DNA of 64,000 bases from an uncultured Eubacteriales bacterium. GTDB lineage: Bacteria; Bacillota; Clostridia; Lachnospirales; Lachnospiraceae. The translations under genes were made by a program, and so were the position numbers. Below the pieces are notes generated by a model. It did not search any database and had not been told where the DNA came from. It saw only the letters and a program-made list of their open reading frames with translations. This document shows, piece after piece, positions 36,431-44,388 of this stretch. The stretch is taken from the NCBI GenBank assembly GCA_949292785.1, contig CASFBK010000001.1:237509-301508 (forward strand), written 5' to 3'. The first letter of the stretch is position 1; each line of letters starts with the position of its first letter.

Positions 36431-36874
36431 TCAGCAGAATCCCAGTTCTGCCGCTTTCTCCATCAGCCTGGGCTGTATCAGCGGATAGGTCCATTCTGTG
36501 GGCAGATGGTCTGTAATCAATATTTTTTCTATTTCGCTGTGCAGTTCTTTTTCGAAGGTTCTGATATTGGCAAAATACAGCATTCCAAAGGATTCTTCGT
36601 CAATAGTTTCATTTACTCTCGTCTTACCAATTACCGAATACACACATATAGGGGAAATATCAAAATCAATGGCTCCGGTTTCTTCCTGAAGTTCTCGTTT
36701 TGCAGTCTGTAAAATGGTTTCGCCAGGTTCACGGCGTCCGCCGGGTACTTCGTAAGTGTTGCGCTCTCTGTGCTTACAGAACACCCATTTTCCATTTGTT
36801 TTGGAAATGATAACTGCGAATTTCAGTTTTTCATCTTCGGTTTCTTCATAAAAGTTTACCTGTGTTTGAGACAT
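36431..36874 (-). CDS. Nudix hydrolase
   Basis: About 147 residues from MSQTQVNFY; an upstream ATG at 36913 would add 13 residues but has no ribosome site, while AAAGGAA lies 12 bases before the chosen start. The complete Nudix box GRREPGETILQTAKRELQEE followed by TGA is present. The tryptophan-containing C-terminal segment (TDHLPTEWTYPLIQPRLME) suggests nucleotide or sugar-nucleotide substrates, not identified. Confidence 0.88.
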   Translation of the reverse strand: MSQTQVNFYEETEDEKLKFAVIISKTNGKWVFCKHRERNTYEVPGGRREPGETILQTAKRELQEETGAIDFDISPICVYSVIGKTRVNETIDEESFGMLYFANIRTFEKELHSEIEKILITDHLPTEWTYPLIQPRLMEKAAELGFC

Positions 36875-36915
36875 TTTTTTGATACGTTCCTTTCTTTTGC
36901 TTTTATAACACATTG

Positions 36916-38028
36916 TTATATCTGCATAATAATCTCTCTTGCAACGGCTTCTTCTATGGGTGTGGCGAAAATACCGTCTTCAAATTCGACGATATTGCCG
37001 ATTCCCTTTTGTACCACAAAGCGAAGGGTGCCGTTTTTCACTTTTTTATCGGTATAGAGCTTCTGCACCAGTTCTTCACGGTTGATGTAGTCTGGGATGG
37101 CTGTTGGTAGATTGGCTTTTGCATACAGCGCAATCACTTCTTCCTTTTCCGCTTCTGTCACATATCCCAAACGGTTTGCAAGGGTCACTTCTGCCACCAT
37201 TCCGATAGACAATGCTTCGCCATGCAGCAAACGGTAGTCGCTTACGGTTTCTATGGCTCTTCCCACGGTGTGCCCCAGATTCAGTATTTCTCTTAAGCCA
37301 CTTTCCCGCTCATCTTTCATGACAACCTCATATTTTATCCGGCAGTTTTCAGAAGCAATTTTTTCACAGGGCTCTTTTTCTACGTTTAAAATTTCCTCCA
37401 TATGTTCATTGATATAGTTGAAGAAATCTTTGCTTGCCATACATGCATGCTTTATGGTTTCTGCCATGCCACTGGATAACTGGCGGCTCGGGAGGGTTTT
37501 CCATGTTGCAATGTCTATGTATACTTTTTCGGGCTGATTGAATATTCCTATTAAGTTTGTAGCTAACGGGGTGTCAACGGCGGTTTTTCCACCTACGGAA
37601 GCGTCGGCTGCGGCAAGTAAGGTGGTGGCATAATTAATGAAGGGAACGCCTCTTCCGAAGGTGCCTGCAACGAAGCCCGCCAGGTCGGTTACTACTCCGC
37701 CTCCTACAGCGATAATACAGCAGTCCCGGCGGAAGCCTTTTTCCAACATGGCATCTTCTATCTGTTCCTTTGTTTTTCTTGTTTTACTTTTTTCGCCCGC
37801 TTCCATTACGAACAGTTCGGCGGTGTAGCCGGATTCCTGTAATAGTGTAAGAATCTGATTGGCGTACAGGTCTTTTACGATGGAATCTGTGATGACTGCA
37901 AATTTTCTTATGTTTCCTGCTAATCCCTGTTGCAGGTCCGCAATTAACTTTTTTTCTAACTCAAATCCTATTTCTATTTCGTAGCTGTCATCGACTACCT
38001 TTTTCAATTCAACGTGAAATGTTCTCAT
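36916..38028 (-). CDS. Divergent 3-dehydroquinate synthase-like protein (sugar phosphate cyclase superfamily)
   Basis: 370 residues from MRTFHVELKK (GAGAGG site). The NAD and metal core is kept: GGGVVTDLAGFVAG, ADASVGGKTAVD, Glu190 in GMAETIKHA, His253 and His269 as expected metal ligands. It departs from the canonical AroB of this window at two substrate-side positions. The second His of GHTxGH is Arg257 (GHTVGRAIE), and the Lys of the Lys-Asn pair is Thr157 (TN). These residues contact the phosphate in DHQ synthase, so a different cyclisation substrate or an isozyme with changed kinetics is possible. No shikimate genes adjoin it; a Nudix gene follows directly. Confidence 0.85.
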   Translation of the reverse strand: MRTFHVELKKVVDDSYEIEIGFELEKKLIADLQQGLAGNIRKFAVITDSIVKDLYANQILTLLQESGYTAELFVMEAGEKSKTRKTKEQIEDAMLEKGFRRDCCIIAVGGGVVTDLAGFVAGTFGRGVPFINYATTLLAAADASVGGKTAVDTPLATNLIGIFNQPEKVYIDIATWKTLPSRQLSSGMAETIKHACMASKDFFNYINEHMEEILNVEKEPCEKIASENCRIKYEVVMKDERESGLREILNLGHTVGRAIETVSDYRLLHGEALSIGMVAEVTLANRLGYVTEAEKEEVIALYAKANLPTAIPDYINREELVQKLYTDKKVKNGTLRFVVQKGIGNIVEFEDGIFATPIEEAVAREIIMQI

Positions 38029-38112
38029 TTTAAACCTCTCTTTGATAAATATACTTAATCTGTTCCTGATATCTGCTATCATCCGAAATAGCAGACAGTC
38101 CTCCCACCTGAC

Positions 38113-39123
38113 TTAATGTTCCGATAAGAGGAATCTGTTCCAATGGAGTTCCTTTAAATTTTTCGATACGGCATCAGAAAATTTATCGGCAAAAATAACT
38201 TTAATATTTCTGCCAAAATAGGATTCAATATCATATGGAACCTGCTCTGTAATGCCACTCATATTATGTAATTCGGCAACTAAAGCCTGTGCCTGTACAA
38301 GATTACTTTCTCGTAATTCTAAAGTATCTGCACACAAAGCATTCTTCAGCGCATTTTTGATGTTATTATCTACCTCTAACTGTTCAAATGCGGTCCCAAA
38401 CCATTTGCTATATGGCGCATAAACTTCTTTATAGAGAAAACATAACCTCATCAGACGCTCTGTTATCCTTGCACAGATAATTCTGGAACCCATATCATCT
38501 CCACATTCTCCACAACGTTTCACAAAAGCCTGTTCCGATGCTATAATATCCCAATTAGAAGCTATCAGATATTCTTTGACCTCTTTGGGATAATAGTTTA
38601 AAAGCGATAGTTTTTCTGTTATATTTAACTTATCTACAAACAGTGTTCCGGATACCAGGGACAATAAGCGATGCTCTGAAAAAACAAGCCAGTCCAAAGA
38701 ATGAAGATTTTCTAAATCCGAAGTTCCTAATTCATCCGTCAAAAATTCATCTATGGTCTGAATAAAAATTAAAGGATTTACGTTTCCACTGCTAATAAAT
38801 TCCGGGTGCTGGACACCATTGTCATTCCTGTCCGGTTCTGTAAAATTAACACTGAACCCTTTATACTGATAGGGCAAATTTTCACAGAATGTTTCAAAAA
38901 TGTCCTGCTTCTTTTCTATGTCATTTTCACTTAAAAACAGATAAAAACGTGGTCCCCACATATGGTCTTTTGAAACTTCATCATCATATCCCAGCACATC
39001 TGAACCATATCCTATTAAACCAGCCGAATATGTTAAATTCGGGTAATTTTTATCCATAATTGGTTTTGCAATGTCAAAGAAAAATCCTTTGCACAATTCC
39101 AGTCCTTTTACAAATTCTGTCAT
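38113..39123 (-). CDS. DUF4037 protein (nucleotidyltransferase-like)
   Basis: 336 residues from MTEFVKGLEL, with AAAGGAG eight bases upstream. The N-terminal block LIGYGSDVLGYDDEVSKDHM followed by WGPRF has the G-S-x(n)-D-D pattern of minimal nucleotidyltransferases, and a helical C-terminal half follows with YFGRNIKVIFADKF. Its substrate is unknown; related proteins are often near aminoglycoside nucleotidyltransferases and acetyltransferases, as here. It is probably co-transcribed with the GNAT gene 14 bases upstream. Confidence 0.8.
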   Translation of the reverse strand: MTEFVKGLELCKGFFFDIAKPIMDKNYPNLTYSAGLIGYGSDVLGYDDEVSKDHMWGPRFYLFLSENDIEKKQDIFETFCENLPYQYKGFSVNFTEPDRNDNGVQHPEFISSGNVNPLIFIQTIDEFLTDELGTSDLENLHSLDWLVFSEHRLLSLVSGTLFVDKLNITEKLSLLNYYPKEVKEYLIASNWDIIASEQAFVKRCGECGDDMGSRIICARITERLMRLCFLYKEVYAPYSKWFGTAFEQLEVDNNIKNALKNALCADTLELRESNLVQAQALVAELHNMSGITEQVPYDIESYFGRNIKVIFADKFSDAVSKNLKELHWNRFLLSEH

Positions 39124-39137
39124 AATGTTATCTCCTT

Positions 39138-39572
39138 TTATATCCACTGAATAAATGCTGTCTTATCATTCCTGTTATATCCTGCCTGCTCGTAAAAATT
39201 CAGTGTACTTTCCTTTTTGGAACCTGTCAGCAGCATGAGCTTATAGCAATTTTCTTTTTGTGCTATTTCTTTGGCGTAATTCAGACAGGCGGTTGCAAGT
39301 CCTTTTTTGCGATAGTTTTCATCCGTAATCACATTTTCTACAAAGGCGTAAGGTTGTTGATTATGGGTAAGATTTGGGATGATAACACAAACGCAGGAAG
39401 AAACTATTTTTCCGTCTTCTTCTGCAATGATGATATGATGGTTTTTGTCATTTAGAATCTGCTGCCATAAATTTTGCAATTCCGGTGTATTTTCCGGCAT
39501 GGGGTTATCGTGAAGCTGCATGTATAATGTTAATAATCCGTTTAAATCCTGTTGGGTAATTTCTCGTATCAT
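39138..39572 (-). CDS. GNAT-family N-acetyltransferase
   Basis: 144 residues. Acetyl-CoA site in ENVITDENYRKKGLATACLN (R-x-x-G-x-A pattern) and the C-terminal motif KLMLLTGSKKESTLNFYEQA. Substrate unknown. It lies between the transcarbamoylase and DUF4037 genes in a short accessory run. Confidence 0.88.
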   Translation of the reverse strand: MIREITQQDLNGLLTLYMQLHDNPMPENTPELQNLWQQILNDKNHHIIIAEEDGKIVSSCVCVIIPNLTHNQQPYAFVENVITDENYRKKGLATACLNYAKEIAQKENCYKLMLLTGSKKESTLNFYEQAGYNRNDKTAFIQWI

Positions 39573-39687
39573 TTACTTAACCTTCCCTTCTAGAATTCGT
39601 ACAAGTTTCCATCAAAGAGTTGAGTGTACTCACATCACAATTCAGAATGTTTTTACTTGTATAGATTCTTTCTTTTCACCAATCATT

Positions 39688-40518
39688 TCACGAAATCATA
39701 TTAAAGATAATAACTGCCTGCTGTATTTCTAACAAATATTTCTTGAAATCATAACCTACAAAATACTTGCTGTCTATTACATCTTCTGACACCTCTTCTC
39801 CTCTGAAAAAAGGTGGACAGGGATTCAGGATAGCATTTGGATTGGCATGTTCCATATGCTGAAGGGTTATCTGATAATTGGCAAAATCTTTTAGCTTATC
39901 TTTACTTAATGAGTCGGTACATATAATGTCTTTCCCGCAGACTGCCTCATTCAGATTGTGAGAAACGCAAATATCCGGCATTTCATATCCAACAGGACAG
40001 CACTGTTCTAAGGAAAATCCCATACATTCGGAGGCTTCTTTCCATGCCAGACCTATGTTTCCTTTTGCTCCTACAAATAGAAAACTGTCTTTTGTAAAAT
40101 CTGCTCTGATTTTCGATAAGGAATACATATCCGCTAACATTTCACAGGGATGATTTACGTCTGTCATGGCATTTATGACTGGCATTTTGGCATACTGTGC
40201 CATATTTTCTAACATGGAAATATTTTTATGTCGGACAATGATTCCATCCGCCCAGTCATTGAGATAACTTATAACATCTTTTATTTCCTCTTTTTTATCC
40301 AGTGTTTCGGGTGAGAAAAGAATGGTCTGTCCGCCCAGCAGATAGATTCCCTTTTCAAAGGTTACTCTGGTGCGGATACTGGATTCCGGGAAGAACATAA
40401 TGATTGTTTTTCCTTTTAAAAAATCCTTGTATTTTCCCTGTTGAAGTTCATCTGCAATATAAAAAATTTCTTTTATTTCCTTTTTTGTGTAATCGTTTAA
40501 TCTAATTAGATGTCTCAT
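39688..40518 (-). CDS. Atypical ornithine/aspartate transcarbamoylase-family protein
   Basis: 276 residues, shorter than the usual 305-335. The overall layout is OTC-like: the carbamoyl-phosphate loop is SSIRTR (46-51; usual STRTR), HPCEMLAD (123-130; usual HPCQ/HPTQ), a nucleotide-like turn VGAKGNIGLAW, and the acceptor-side motif NPCPPFFRGEEV (from 232; usual HCLPAxRGEEV). The SMG substrate loop of true OTCs is absent, with TDSLSKDK in its place. The acceptor amine is therefore unlikely to be plain ornithine, and activity is unproven. No arginine-biosynthesis genes are near. Confidence 0.78.
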   Translation of the reverse strand: MRHLIRLNDYTKKEIKEIFYIADELQQGKYKDFLKGKTIIMFFPESSIRTRVTFEKGIYLLGGQTILFSPETLDKKEEIKDVISYLNDWADGIIVRHKNISMLENMAQYAKMPVINAMTDVNHPCEMLADMYSLSKIRADFTKDSFLFVGAKGNIGLAWKEASECMGFSLEQCCPVGYEMPDICVSHNLNEAVCGKDIICTDSLSKDKLKDFANYQITLQHMEHANPNAILNPCPPFFRGEEVSEDVIDSKYFVGYDFKKYLLEIQQAVIIFNMIS

Positions 40519-40527
40519 AACTTTCTC

Positions 40528-40635
40528 CTATGAAATGATTTGATAGCCTTTGGTTTTTAATGATGCAATCGCCTTTGGAAAATTTTCCGCTTTGGTTAAT
40601 ATGTAAATGCTAAAAATCTCGTCTAATTGATTCAT
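40528..40635 (-). CDS. Possible 35-residue small ORF
   Basis: ATG at 40635 to TAG at 40528 encodes 35 residues (MNQLDEIFSIYILTKAENFP then KAIASLKTKGYQIIS). No clear ribosome site. It ends ten bases before the transcarbamoylase start and could be a leader peptide, a remnant or chance. Confidence 0.25.
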   Translation of the reverse strand: MNQLDEIFSIYILTKAENFPKAIASLKTKGYQIIS

Positions 40636-40660
40636 TTGAGCCGAAGTTAATAGTAGTACT

Positions 40661-41533
40661 TTAATATATCTCCGTTGCATCCTTCGGCAGTTCCTTCACA
40701 TGCTCTAAAAATCCCCGACAGCTGTTCCCCTCTTCCTGATTATACTCATATCTCAGTTGTTCTCCAACATAGATTGCCGTCTTTTCCATTAAATCACACA
40801 TCTGAAAAACCGCATTCCAGCAGTCCTCCACTGTTCCCCCACAATAAGTTCCAAGATAAGTGTTCCATTCCGCTTCTGACAGCCAGCGATACATATATTT
40901 TGCAGATTTTCCCACGCTGACAGAAAAATTGGTTTCAATGCCAATTTTCCAAGACAACATTTTTTCTAACTGCTTTCTGACATTGAAGTTCAACATATCC
41001 TGAACATAAGGAATCTCTTCTCTCCAAAGTCCTTTCGCCACATTGTTAAGACACCACCAGAATTCGTTGCAGGTACATAAATACTGCTCCTTTGAAGGAC
41101 GTTTTACCCAGTAATCCTCATCTGTAGATTTTGGAATTTTAGGGAGCAGATTGTCTTTATCCAGTAAAATTTCACATAATTTGTCATTTAAGATATTTTC
41201 TTTTGCATGGGAAATACTTTCTACATGCAGGTCAATCCGGTTGCCATCCTTAAACTGCATCAACCAGCCATAAAAGTTTTCCTTATCACTGGGAAAGTCT
41301 GGGTGTTCATCCGGGTACTGCATAAAAAGCCGTTCTCCAAAACGGTCAATCCATGTTTTATCCTGAATAAATGGTGTAGTATCTGTTACAACATACACAA
41401 TATCGTAATCCTGAAAAATATCCTTTGGCACGTTTGTATTCGTTCGGGAGCCGTTCATATAAACCGCACGAATCCGTTCGTCCTCTTTTGCAATATTTAA
41501 CATAAGCTCCTGCATTTCCTGTTCTGTTCTCAT
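40661..41533 (-). CDS. Aminoglycoside 6-adenylyltransferase, ANT(6)/AadE type
   Basis: Adenylylates streptomycin-class aminoglycosides in characterised members. 290 residues. Nucleotidyltransferase motif NGSRTNTNVPKDIFQDYDIV with the G-S and D-x-D residues, third acidic residue in NRIDLHVESI, then CNEFWWCLNNVAKGLWREE and MLSWKIGIETNFSVSVGKSA, all typical of ANT(6). It is a chromosomal-looking copy with the same base composition as its neighbours and no adjacent transposase. Activity on streptomycin is an inference from family. Confidence 0.9.
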   Translation of the reverse strand: MRTEQEMQELMLNIAKEDERIRAVYMNGSRTNTNVPKDIFQDYDIVYVVTDTTPFIQDKTWIDRFGERLFMQYPDEHPDFPSDKENFYGWLMQFKDGNRIDLHVESISHAKENILNDKLCEILLDKDNLLPKIPKSTDEDYWVKRPSKEQYLCTCNEFWWCLNNVAKGLWREEIPYVQDMLNFNVRKQLEKMLSWKIGIETNFSVSVGKSAKYMYRWLSEAEWNTYLGTYCGGTVEDCWNAVFQMCDLMEKTAIYVGEQLRYEYNQEEGNSCRGFLEHVKELPKDATEIY

Positions 41534-41648
41534 CTTTTGTTTCCTTTCAATGGTATACTATTTTTAACATACTTTTTATATCACACTTTTTATATATTTC
41601 ATTCCTAGACACTTTCTATTTCCAAATCACAAATATACGATGCTTTTT

Positions 41649-42410
41649 TTATTCCATGATTTCGGTAACAGAATCCATCGCCAGTTCCATGGCAACCGAA
41701 AACGTATCCTCGCCCCAGTTTCTGGTATTATGTTCCTCGACATTAACAAGGGAATCTGCTGTAAATAAAAGCTGACCAAACGTGATTTCCCGCATTTTTG
41801 CACAGGCTGCCAATGAGGCACATTCCATCTCAACTACGGAATACCCCTCCTCTTTTCGGTATGAAACCATTTCTTTTGTTTCTCTATAAATGCCATCGGT
41901 AGACCATGTTTTACATCTGCACCAACGAAAATTTCTTTTCTGCAACGCTGTCTCAATGGCTTTTATAGCAGGTTCCGCCAATTCCACTTCCCGTGCGGGT
42001 GGGAGATAATGATAGGAGGTACCTTCCTGCCGGAGTGCAGCTGTGGGAACAAAAAAATCCCCTTCTGAATCCTCTACCAGTGCGCCACAACAACCAGCCA
42101 CAATCATTTCTTTTACACCGCCTGCAATCAGTTGTTCCATAACCTCCACCGCTCCGGCTCCGCCAAGGGGTGCCTGACATACTATCATTTCTACCCCGTT
42201 ATGTACGGTTTTGTAAAAAGGGAATGTTTTCGTAACACACTCAAATTTCCAAACAATCTCACAATCATGTGTGGCAGCATACTCTTCTATTTCTTTTTCC
42301 ATAAACAGCATGACTGCTTTGGATGGGAATGCTGCTTTTTTCGGCATGAATATTGCATTCTTGTCTGTATCATATTCCAGGATGGGGATTTCATTTTTGA
42401 TAAGGGACAT
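41649..42410 (-). CDS. Nucleoside phosphorylase (PNP/UDP family)
   Basis: 253 residues. The family phosphate/purine-site blocks are CQAPLGGAGAVEVMEQLIAG, IVAGCCGAL and VVEMECASLAACAKM, the last carrying the ribose-binding Met-Glu. WSTDGIYRET resembles uridine-phosphorylase-like proteins. Substrate not determinable here. Single gene with AAAGGAG upstream. Confidence 0.9.
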   Translation of the reverse strand: MSLIKNEIPILEYDTDKNAIFMPKKAAFPSKAVMLFMEKEIEEYAATHDCEIVWKFECVTKTFPFYKTVHNGVEMIVCQAPLGGAGAVEVMEQLIAGGVKEMIVAGCCGALVEDSEGDFFVPTAALRQEGTSYHYLPPAREVELAEPAIKAIETALQKRNFRWCRCKTWSTDGIYRETKEMVSYRKEEGYSVVEMECASLAACAKMREITFGQLLFTADSLVNVEEHNTRNWGEDTFSVAMELAMDSVTEIME

Positions 42411-42462
42411 TTCTCTTCTCCTTTGTATTTACTATTAATAACACTTATAAGTATTTTATCAG

Positions 42463-42510
42463 AAAATGCAGGATTCTGCCATAAATATCTATGGTAAAAT
42501 CCTGCATTTT
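42463..42510 (-). terminator. Terminator of the CAP-domain gene
   Basis: Perfect 13-bp outer stem with arms AAAATGCAGGATT and AATCCTGCATTTT and an inner CCATA/TATGG stem, starting 15 bases after the CAP gene stop. The stem ends in a T-run on the minus strand, and A/T symmetry makes it potentially bidirectional. Confidence 0.85.
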
Positions 42511-42525
42511 AACAACTTCTTAAAC

Positions 42526-43275
42526 TTAGTAAGTAAACAACTGGGTCCAATAGTTTCTTCCTGCGGAGTTCTGGTAGTAACCTACTCCGATTTTTGTGAA
42601 ATTCGGATTCAGAATATTTGCTCTGTGTCCATCGCTGTTCATCCAAGCATTCATAACCTCTTCCGGTGAACGCTGTCCCCATGCAATGTTTTCTCCTGCT
42701 CCACGGAAAGTAATCCCATTATCACTCAAAACAGTGCTGAAGCCTCTGCCGTCCGGTCTGGTATGAGAAAATGAAATCTCTGTTTCCTTCGCACGAATCA
42801 GCGCTGCGGATGCGATTTCTGTATCTAAAGTAAGTGCATTTAATCCAGCCTTTGCACGCTCTGCATTTACCAGTGCTACTACCTGCTCCGCATAGGAAAG
42901 AGCTGCGGTATCCGGTGCGTTGGTGTCTGTTCCCGGCTGATTATTATCCGTTTCCGGCTTATTTGTGTCGGTATCGGTTTCCGGGAGATTTACATCCGGT
43001 GTATTGGTATCGGTTTCTGGAAGATTTACATCCGGTGTATTGGTATCGGTTTCCGGAAGATTAATTTCCGGGAGATTTGGAATCTTATTGCATAAATCTC
43101 CTAAAATCTCCTTTAACTCCTCCGGACTGCATACCTGTCCGCCTGCAACCACATAAGGCGTTCCATTCCATTCTCCGCTGGAAATAACGCTTACCTCTGC
43201 TGCCTGAACCGGAAGTGCTGTACTTCCTGCAACTCCTACTGCTGTTATAAGTGCTAATAATGATAATTTCTTCAT
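42526..43275 (-). CDS. Secreted CAP/SCP-domain protein with a repeat linker
   Basis: 249 residues. A Sec signal peptide (LSLLALITAVGVAGSTALPVQA) precedes a short N-terminal region and a Thr/Asp/Pro-rich linker of 12-residue repeats (VNLPETDTNTPD) plus related PETDN units. The CAP domain has FSHTRPDGRGFSTVL, FRGAGENIAWG and HRANILNPNFTKIGVGYYQN. YkwD-like CAP proteins are common on Firmicute surfaces with no agreed function. No LPXTG or S-layer anchor is visible, so it is probably secreted. Confidence 0.93.
   Translation of the reverse strand: MKKLSLLALITAVGVAGSTALPVQAAEVSVISSGEWNGTPYVVAGGQVCSPEELKEILGDLCNKIPNLPEINLPETDTNTPDVNLPETDTNTPDVNLPETDTDTNKPETDNNQPGTDTNAPDTAALSYAEQVVALVNAERAKAGLNALTLDTEIASAALIRAKETEISFSHTRPDGRGFSTVLSDNGITFRGAGENIAWGQRSPEEVMNAWMNSDGHRANILNPNFTKIGVGYYQNSAGRNYWTQLFTY
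42986..43057. repeat. 36-bp tandem repeat inside the CAP gene linker
   Basis: Two nearly identical 36-base units (42986-43021 and 43022-43057) encode two VNLPETDTNTPD copies; partial related units flank them. Such in-frame repeats can change copy number between strains. Confidence 0.9.
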
Positions 43276-43295
43276 GAGTACCTCCTGTTACTTTT

Positions 43296-43324
43296 AATTA
43301 TTACAAAAGTATTTCGTAATAATT
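43296..43324. promoter_or_regulatory. Inverted repeat upstream of the CAP gene
   Basis: Perfect 9-bp arms AATTATTAC and GTAATAATT separated by 11 bases, beginning 21 bases before the CAP start codon. It could be an operator or a 5' leader hairpin. Confidence 0.5.
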
Positions 43325-43434
43325 TCTTTTCTGTTACAAGACGTATCATAACATGGATAAATACAAAATGATACCGGAAATCAATGGCAGTTCTGGTAAT
43401 TTCCAGTTTTGTCCCACAACATAATATTATAATC

Positions 43435-44286
43435 TTAGCTTTTTGAGATAAATAAAACTCCCAGTGTTCCCGGACCACAATGACTGGATATCACTCCTCC
43501 GGCTCTGGTAACCAGAATTTCATCAAAAATATTCAACCCCATCAGGTAGTTGCGAATCATTTCGATTATCTCATTACTGCATCCTGAATGGGTAATAAAG
43601 ACTCTGTCCTTTTTTGCATTTTTCAAATCCTTTTCCATATCATTGACATATTCCATAAGAACCTTGTTCATTCCACCACGGTATTTTTTAGAAGGATTCA
43701 TTCTGCCGTTTTCAACTACAATTTTGGGGTGAAGCTTCAATGCCCCACCTGCCATAGCAGCCAGACCACTGCACCGTCCCCCTCTGTGAAGGTAAACTAA
43801 CGTATCTACTACAAAGCTTGCCCGGACAAGAGGTCTTAATTTTTCAATTTCTCCCGCAATCTCTTTGGCATTTTTCCCTTCCTGCGCCATGGTAGCAGCT
43901 TCAATCACCAGCAGCCCGATACCGGTGGAAAGATTTGCGGAGTCAATCACAGTAACCAAATGGCTCCCGTCCAGCTCTTCTGCCGCAAGACGCATAACAT
44001 TTGCCGAGGTAGACATTTCTTCTGATATGGAAAAACATATTACTTCCTGACCTGCTTCTACATAAGGCCGCAGTAACTCCATTGCTTTATCCAGCGCCGG
44101 AGCTGATGTTTTTGGTGTGGTCTTATGCTCGTCTGACCATTGATAAATATCATCCGGTGAAATATCCTGACCATCGTCAAACTCCTTTTCCCCACAAATA
44201 ATGTGTAGAGGTAAAATAGACACCTCATATTTTTGTAATAGCTCCTCTGACAAATCACAGGTACTGTCTGAAATAATTTTTACCAT
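43435..44286 (-). CDS. DegV-family fatty-acid-binding protein
   Basis: 283 residues. Start MVKIISDSTCDLSEELLQKY, then VTVIDSANLSTGIGLLVIEA, YLHRGGRCSGLAAMAGGALK and a C-terminal GPGTLGVLFI, all DegV hallmarks. Members (FakB) bind fatty acids for the FakA kinase in fatty-acid uptake. No fakA is adjacent, so the partner is elsewhere. Confidence 0.92.
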   Translation of the reverse strand: MVKIISDSTCDLSEELLQKYEVSILPLHIICGEKEFDDGQDISPDDIYQWSDEHKTTPKTSAPALDKAMELLRPYVEAGQEVICFSISEEMSTSANVMRLAAEELDGSHLVTVIDSANLSTGIGLLVIEAATMAQEGKNAKEIAGEIEKLRPLVRASFVVDTLVYLHRGGRCSGLAAMAGGALKLHPKIVVENGRMNPSKKYRGGMNKVLMEYVNDMEKDLKNAKKDRVFITHSGCSNEIIEMIRNYLMGLNIFDEILVTRAGGVISSHCGPGTLGVLFISKS

Positions 44287-44388
44287 CTGCGTTTCATCCT
44301 TTCTATTCTACTTCTTCGTCATTTACTTTTCATATCCCCTTTATTTCCGCATAATATGTATTTTTTCATACTCAACACTTTCAAAATA

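Noticed and set aside
42986-43057. CRISPR-like direct repeats
   Set aside because: The repeats are contiguous 36-bp in-frame units in the CAP gene without spacers.
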